Shown: positions 43,065-47,229 of the stretch, in pieces
Layout of the letters: every line of letters begins with the position of its first letter
Numbering within the stretch: the first letter of the stretch is position 1
Assembly: GCA_013288885.1 (NCBI GenBank)
Contig: JABDBA010000012.1
Location: 2,780 to 50,008 of the forward strand
Length of the DNA stretch: 47,229 nt
DNA from: Gammaproteobacteria bacterium
GTDB taxonomy: Bacteria > Pseudomonadota > Gammaproteobacteria > JABDBA01
Reading direction: 5' to 3'
Notes under the pieces: generated by a model
The model's database searches: none
Seen by the model: only the letters and a program-made list of their open reading frames with translations
Told to the model about the DNA's origin: nothing
Made by a program: the position numbers and the translations under genes

Positions 43065-43517
43065 ATGTCATACAAACGACTAACCGAGTATCTCGACAGT
43101 CATCACGTTAGATATTCCGCTGTGCAACACTCACCTGCGTTCACTGCACAACAAATTGCGGAGATTGCCCATATACCAGGGAAAGACCTCGCGAAAACAG
43201 TGATTATCAAATTAGACAGCAAATTAGCGATGGTGGTTTTACCATCTAGCTACAAAGTTGATTTAGATTTGTTAAAAAGCAATACCGGTGCGCATAAAGT
43301 AGAAATTGCCAGTGAACGCGAGTTCAAAGACAAATTCCCCGAATGCGAAACTGGCGCAATGCCACCGTTTGGTAATCTCTTTGGCATGGATGTTTATGTT
43401 GATAATCGTTTAGCACACGATAAAAAAATCGCGTTTAACGCCGGCACTCACTCGGAACTAATGTGGTTGCAATATGAGGACTTTATTAATTTAGTGCATC
43501 CTAAAATTTTGCACTAA
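43065..43517 (+). CDS. YbaK/ProX-domain aminoacyl-tRNA deacylase
   Basis: 150 residues with a strong AGGAGG before the ATG. The single YbaK/ProX-type domain shows HSPAFTAQQIAEIAHIPGKDLAKTVIIK (with the conserved K in AKTVI), MVVLPSSYKVDLDLL, CETGAMPPFGNLFG and FNAGTHSELMWL, typical of the trans-editing family that hydrolyses mischarged Cys-/Ala-tRNA. The length is as usual. It stands alone after the AmpG-like gene. Substrate (Pro, Ala or Cys mischarging) cannot be told from the sequence. Confidence 0.9.
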   Translation: MSYKRLTEYLDSHHVRYSAVQHSPAFTAQQIAEIAHIPGKDLAKTVIIKLDSKLAMVVLPSSYKVDLDLLKSNTGAHKVEIASEREFKDKFPECETGAMPPFGNLFGMDVYVDNRLAHDKKIAFNAGTHSELMWLQYEDFINLVHPKILH

Positions 43518-43557
43518 TTGACATCCATCTCTGGGATATCTGTTGTTATTTTTCCAC

Positions 43558-44937
43558 TCAGCTGGGCTGTTGTCGTTGTCGGAATTCATGCATCTCAAGT
43601 GTTGGTGCTTGTGCTTGCACTGTTGTAGGTGCTTTCTTTGCTACCTGATCCGGATTTAATGCAACCGCAAGTGTTGAGGCAACCGCACTAGCCTTGGGGT
43701 TTACAGGTACTGGTTTACTTGAATTATCACCAGAGCGCACTATTGCAGCGGCCAAATTCAATAACTCTATTTCAGTTTGATCCGCTGCACGTTCTAAATC
43801 CTCGATTTGTTTAGCAAGCGTGGAATTCTCTTTCTCAAAAGAAGCAGCTTTTTCATCACCTTGTGATGTCGGGGGGACATCAACAAATTTATCAGCTGAA
43901 AAATGATCACTATCCAATGGTAGTGTGTTGAAGAGCACTCGCTTAGTTTTTGGTGCATCAGCTATTGCATTAAATTCTGCAATGGATTTTCCTACACTCG
44001 CTGGATCTAGTTTATTATTTACGGGAAATAATATTGCATGCAGTTTGTGACAATTTGCTAAACTCCTCCTAAGCAATAAAAAATTAGCATCACTCGCGTC
44101 AAGATTTATAGCTTCAAGCCTGTTATAAGCAGTAGTCATAATTAATACTTTGGTAGCTATACTCGGGGCAAGCGCCGCCTGCTTATGTGCTTCACCCAAA
44201 GCTTGAATTTGGCGCTGAAGGTTTAATGTTATTTCATCTTCCGTCGGGCTATTATGTTCAACATACAACGCGTAACATCCCGCCAAAGCTAAATTAGCAT
44301 GGGGCAATTGTTTCGAACCAACAGCAGTTTTACAATGGAGTAATGCCTGTTCCAAATTTATAGAGGCTTGAGAAGTATCATTGCTGGCAAGACATTCTTT
44401 AAATTTAAGATTTGCTAATGATGAATCAAATAGCGCTTTAAGATCTACTCGAGGTTGGTTTGTTAATAATTTCTCATATTTATCTTTTGTTTTTTTGTCA
44501 ATTGCGAATTTCCAGATAGCAAGTTGCGCATAAAATCGAGTTTCATTGGCTATTGCCGTATCTTCTTTTTGCTCGGCTAGCTCAGTTAATTCAGCCAATG
44601 GAGTTTTTTTTGAGCTTGGTAATACTGACTCTGGTTCTAGTTGATGAAGTTTAGCTAACGCCCAAACAAGCACATAGGGATCTTTTTTAACTCCTAGCAA
44701 CTCCTTACCACTTAATAGCTCAACAATTTTTTGTGCTGATAAAACAACTTTATCTCCCGTTTCGCTAAGTACAGCGACTAGAAACCATTTTAGTGCTATT
44801 GCATGGTTGGGTTTTGCCCTGCCCGATAAATGAGCCTGCCCTCGATCGTAAGTATCCCATCTTCCCTCCTTGGCATAAACATCAGAATTTGGTTGTTGAT
44901 CTTTTTCAGTAGGTTTTTGTTCGTCAGAAGTAATCAT
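43558..44937 (-). CDS. Unknown protein, helical repeat-like; effector-like
   Basis: 459 residues from the ATG at 44937 (AGAGAG 8 nt upstream); a TTG two codons earlier is the alternative. No family recognised. Residues ~30-290 are amphipathic helices with spacing like TPR or Sel1 repeats (KPNHAIALKWFLVAVL, LPHANLALAGCYAL), which would bind proteins. Residues ~375-400 form a coiled coil (FEKENSTLAKQIEDLERAADQTEIELL). The C-terminus is Pro/Ala-rich. No signal peptide. Converges with the YbaK gene. Candidate host-facing or scaffold protein; function not inferred. Confidence 0.6.
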   Translation of the reverse strand: MITSDEQKPTEKDQQPNSDVYAKEGRWDTYDRGQAHLSGRAKPNHAIALKWFLVAVLSETGDKVVLSAQKIVELLSGKELLGVKKDPYVLVWALAKLHQLEPESVLPSSKKTPLAELTELAEQKEDTAIANETRFYAQLAIWKFAIDKKTKDKYEKLLTNQPRVDLKALFDSSLANLKFKECLASNDTSQASINLEQALLHCKTAVGSKQLPHANLALAGCYALYVEHNSPTEDEITLNLQRQIQALGEAHKQAALAPSIATKVLIMTTAYNRLEAINLDASDANFLLLRRSLANCHKLHAILFPVNNKLDPASVGKSIAEFNAIADAPKTKRVLFNTLPLDSDHFSADKFVDVPPTSQGDEKAASFEKENSTLAKQIEDLERAADQTEIELLNLAAAIVRSGDNSSKPVPVNPKASAVASTLAVALNPDQVAKKAPTTVQAQAPTLEMHEFRQRQQPS

Positions 44938-45079
44938 AATCAATCTCTCTTAAGTAAATTAGATTTAGAATAAAGCCAATTTAAGCCATCTGATTATAGC
45001 ATTCATTAACATTAAACAAAAGCACAATAACACATCCATTGACAAGTAAGGGAGGGGTGGTGTCTACTTAGATTTTACC

Positions 45080-45166
45080 GCCGAGATGGTGAAATTGGTA
45101 GACACGCAAGTTTCAGGTACTTGTGGGGTAACACCCGTGGAGGTTCGAGTCCTCTTCTCGGCACCA
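45080..45166 (+). tRNA. tRNA-Leu (CAG), CCA encoded
   Basis: Class II tRNA with a long variable arm (TGGGGTAACACCCGT). Acceptor GCCGAGA pairs with TCTCGGC, the anticodon stem-loop is CAAGT-TTCAGGT-ACTTG with anticodon CAG, and the T-arm has GGTTCGAGTCC. 87 nt with CCA. It is a single tRNA gene, with no partner tRNA next to it. Confidence 0.95.
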
Positions 45167-45410
45167 AATACCGCTAACCCTCCATAGAGGGGCGACTGCG
45201 CTGTAGCATCCGGTTGGCTTTGCAGCCAATTGATGCAATTACCATTTTCATCTCGCCTGCGTTTTATAGAAGTAAATTTTAAAACATCCGATCCCAAATC
45301 CTTAAGGTTTCCTTAAGGATTTCCTGATAAAATAGTAAGCAACAAAGATTTGCCCATGGCGATTACTGCCAAGGCAGGTTTTTTTACATGACAAATTAAG
45401 GGTGGAGTGG
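45167..45410. other. Intergenic region downstream of tRNA-Leu
   Basis: About 240 nt with no clear gene. It holds two CCTTAAGG palindromes at 45300-45307 and 45311-45318, three bases apart, and a CTGCC/GGCAG pair followed by T7 at 45366-45385, whose 2-nt loop is too tight for a normal terminator. Confidence 0.4.
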
Positions 45411-47229
45411 ATGTTTGGATTTATAAAAGGGTTACTCACACAAGATAGCAAGCTCAAAACGCGTGCAAACCTTGCTGGGGCACTGTCGCAAGGCTCTACA
45501 GCTTTCGACCCCTATAAAGCAACGTTTACCGATGGAGCGATGCACTATAGCTTATATGAGAATGCAAAAAACAATGACAGAAAGAAACCATGGGTCATAT
45601 GCACTGGCTTACTCAAAGAACGAGCTCTAACTTCTTTAGAGCTAACAATTTTATCCACTATTGCGCAATCGGCCCAGTTAAAAGTTTGGGAAGGATCAAA
45701 AGCAGCATTAGATACAGCCAGAGCGGTGACACGCGATGAAATATTGCAACGGTTGAGCTCAGTATGCCCTGCCATAAAAAGTGATTTAGAAGCCCATCAT
45801 GGCTGCACTAGTGAAGCTTATTATGTGATAGACGATGCTGTTTTCTCTGACCTCGTCTCCAAAATTGAAAAAATAGATTCTTATGGTTTACTGTGGGAAC
45901 GAACCAAGCAATCTTCTGATACTTTAGATCTGACTCAGACTAGTTTTACCGATAAAGCTAAAGTCACGCAACTTTTTCAAGGATTCAATAAACCTCTCAT
46001 TCGCACTATAAAGGTGCTAGCCCCCAATACTGAAGAAATCGACAGATTACTGCATGAATTTCCTAGCCTCACACAAATTGAAATAATTGGCGCTACCACA
46101 GCATGGGTTGAGCAACATCTAGGTAAATTCAATGAATTAAATGTAACCCTTTCTGAATGTAATGCAGAACAAATTAAACTGGACGATAAAATTAACTTGA
46201 GAAGTCTAGCTATTTACAATGCGCCGGTTTTATCTAGTATTGATTGTGGAAATACTCAATTAGCTTTTTTAAAAATTGAACATCTTTCAAAACTAAGATC
46301 GGTAATTGCAAACAACGCTTCAATAAATGAACTGAGAATAGAGAATTGTGATAGTTTTGATAAACTCAATCTTTCTCAAACCATTGCGAGTTTGTCAATT
46401 TGGATATGTGATAAATTTGAAAAGCTCGAAACACCTTTACCACGGACTCTTAAAAAACTTTTTTTATTTCGTTGTTCAGTAAGAAAATTCAACATCGAAT
46501 CGTTAGATGAGGTAGAGGTTTCATGCCGGGATTGGTCGGAAAAAAGAACAAAATTACCTGATCCAGCGCAAGTATTCCATAACACTTATAAAGGCCAACT
46601 GTGGGTACTCTCTCAGCAGTTCGATGAAGAAATCTACAGGGGAAATCTGCACGAGCTTTTAAAAATGTCGGCAGACCGCGCAAACCGTATTGCTCGACTA
46701 TCAACAATTAAATTATCAGAAGATAATGTATGGGTACGCCGCAGCGATAACGATGATGCTGATGAAAAGTCTGAATTACCAGTTTTTCCACAAGTAGAAA
46801 CGCTAATCCTGACAAAAATATATTTTTTTCCAGTTAGCACAGAAAAGTTTCCTCGTTTAAGATATTTAACTTATAGCTATGGGCAATCAATTAATGATGA
46901 TGTTTTTGAAAACATTGAAACAATTACAATTGATTATTGCGCTCTTTACCAGCGCGATAAAGTTACTGCTTTTCCTCCTCATGTTAAGTTATTAACACTA
47001 AGACAATGTCATATTAATCATCCTAGAGAACATGAAGCCGTCTTTAATCTCTCTCAGTATAAAGAATTAGAAAAATTATACTATGAAGGCCTAGATAGAT
47101 CTTATGTCGGCGGTCGTTCTTTTCCGCAACAAGCATGTCTACGTGATTTGCCCAAACTGAAAGAATTACAACTCATTTTTGACATGTCCACCAATGATCC
47201 TAATAAACGCATTACTCATATTGACCTCA
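45411..47229 (+). CDS. LRR-like protein, open at window end (partial)
   Basis: ATG at 45411 with GGTGGAG upstream; open for 606 codons to the window edge with no stop. Residues ~195-606 show irregular leucine/isoleucine-spaced strands (for example LRSLAIYNAPVLSSIDC, LAFLKIEHLSKLRSVI, INELRIENCDSF, LKELQLIF), the look of degenerate leucine-rich repeats with about 20-24 residue spacing. The N-terminal ~190 residues are a non-repeat domain of unknown type with KPWVICTGLLKER. No signal peptide. LRR proteins without export signals in intracellular bacteria are often translocated effectors; that is inference. The true C-terminus is beyond the window. Confidence 0.65.
   Translation, partial: MFGFIKGLLTQDSKLKTRANLAGALSQGSTAFDPYKATFTDGAMHYSLYENAKNNDRKKPWVICTGLLKERALTSLELTILSTIAQSAQLKVWEGSKAALDTARAVTRDEILQRLSSVCPAIKSDLEAHHGCTSEAYYVIDDAVFSDLVSKIEKIDSYGLLWERTKQSSDTLDLTQTSFTDKAKVTQLFQGFNKPLIRTIKVLAPNTEEIDRLLHEFPSLTQIEIIGATTAWVEQHLGKFNELNVTLSECNAEQIKLDDKINLRSLAIYNAPVLSSIDCGNTQLAFLKIEHLSKLRSVIANNASINELRIENCDSFDKLNLSQTIASLSIWICDKFEKLETPLPRTLKKLFLFRCSVRKFNIESLDEVEVSCRDWSEKRTKLPDPAQVFHNTYKGQLWVLSQQFDEEIYRGNLHELLKMSADRANRIARLSTIKLSEDNVWVRRSDNDDADEKSELPVFPQVETLILTKIYFFPVSTEKFPRLRYLTYSYGQSINDDVFENIETITIDYCALYQRDKVTAFPPHVKLLTLRQCHINHPREHEAVFNLSQYKELEKLYYEGLDRSYVGGRSFPQQACLRDLPKLKELQLIFDMSTNDPNKRITHIDL

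Noticed and set aside
45039..45070. TTGACA at 45039 as the -35 element of the tRNA-Leu promoter
   Set aside because: No good -10 hexamer lies at the right distance; the nearest match (TACTTA) needs a 20-nt spacer.
45366..45385. CTGCC/GGCAG plus T7 as an intrinsic terminator
   Set aside because: The loop would have only two bases, so a stable hairpin of this form is unlikely; no gene clearly ends just before it.
1..47229. CRISPR array, rRNA genes, complete insertion sequence
   Set aside because: No regularly spaced repeats with unique spacers, no rRNA segments and no transposase-like ORF were seen on either strand.

Overview
The window looks like chromosome of a low-GC, host-associated gammaproteobacterium, probably of the Legionellales/Coxiella/Berkiella type. 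This is inferred from gene content, not from a marker gene. The content is: mnmG-rsmG, a Mip-like FKBP isomerase, AmpG and YbaK-type housekeeping genes, orphan LuxR regulators, and several large proteins with eukaryote-facing features (an OTU deubiquitinase, a MACPF-like protein, an LRR-like protein, and two large proteins of unknown family). Genes are AT-rich and dense, with REP-like hairpins between some of them.

Layout: (1) 1-3.4 kb holds the end of a thiazole/oxazole-modified peptide (TOMM) cluster, with the C-terminus of a probable YcaO cyclodehydratase and a SagB-type dehydrogenase, followed by two LuxR-type regulators. (2) 3.4-11.3 kb holds effector-like proteins (MACPF-like, OTU), a REC-GAF-histidine kinase and a third LuxR regulator. 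(3) 11.3-19.9 kb is a signalling block: a CheB-CheR-PAS / FixL-like / FixJ-like operon whose two gene junctions each overlap by 14 nt, two LexA/CI-like repressors that both lack the S24 catalytic Ser and Lys, and a CusRS-type two-component pair beside a CusR/CopR-like box. (4) 20-25.6 kb holds a methyltransferase-like protein, a secreted GH20 hexosaminidase and a large unknown protein. (5) 25.7-31.1 kb is a decaying defence/toxin-antitoxin zone. It contains a P-loop ATPase with a winged-helix tail behind four 19-bp iterons, a broken HigA-like antitoxin, AbiE with an intact antitoxin but a frameshifted toxin, a nonsense-mutated and internally deleted DUF2971 gene, and a possible HEPN protein. 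(6) 31.1-38.0 kb is a 6.87-kb island flanked by a 46-bp duplication of the tRNA-Arg 3' half. It carries an oxidoreductase, an AAA+ ATPase with a terminal HTH, and a Hachiman-like HamA-HamB pair. No integrase is present. (7) 38-45.2 kb is core chromosome: tRNA-Arg(TCG), rsmG, mnmG, the FKBP gene, ampG-like and ybaK-like genes, one unknown protein and tRNA-Leu(CAG). (8) 45.4 kb to the end is an unfinished LRR-like ORF.

How the parts work together: the tRNA-Arg locus has acted as a hotspot. An intact anti-phage module (HamAB plus the ATPase) lies inside the att repeats, and older, mutated defence genes lie just outside them. The two repressors share TTACC/GGTAA dyads upstream, which suggests a small cross-regulating circuit. 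All family calls come from reading motifs; no database search was run.
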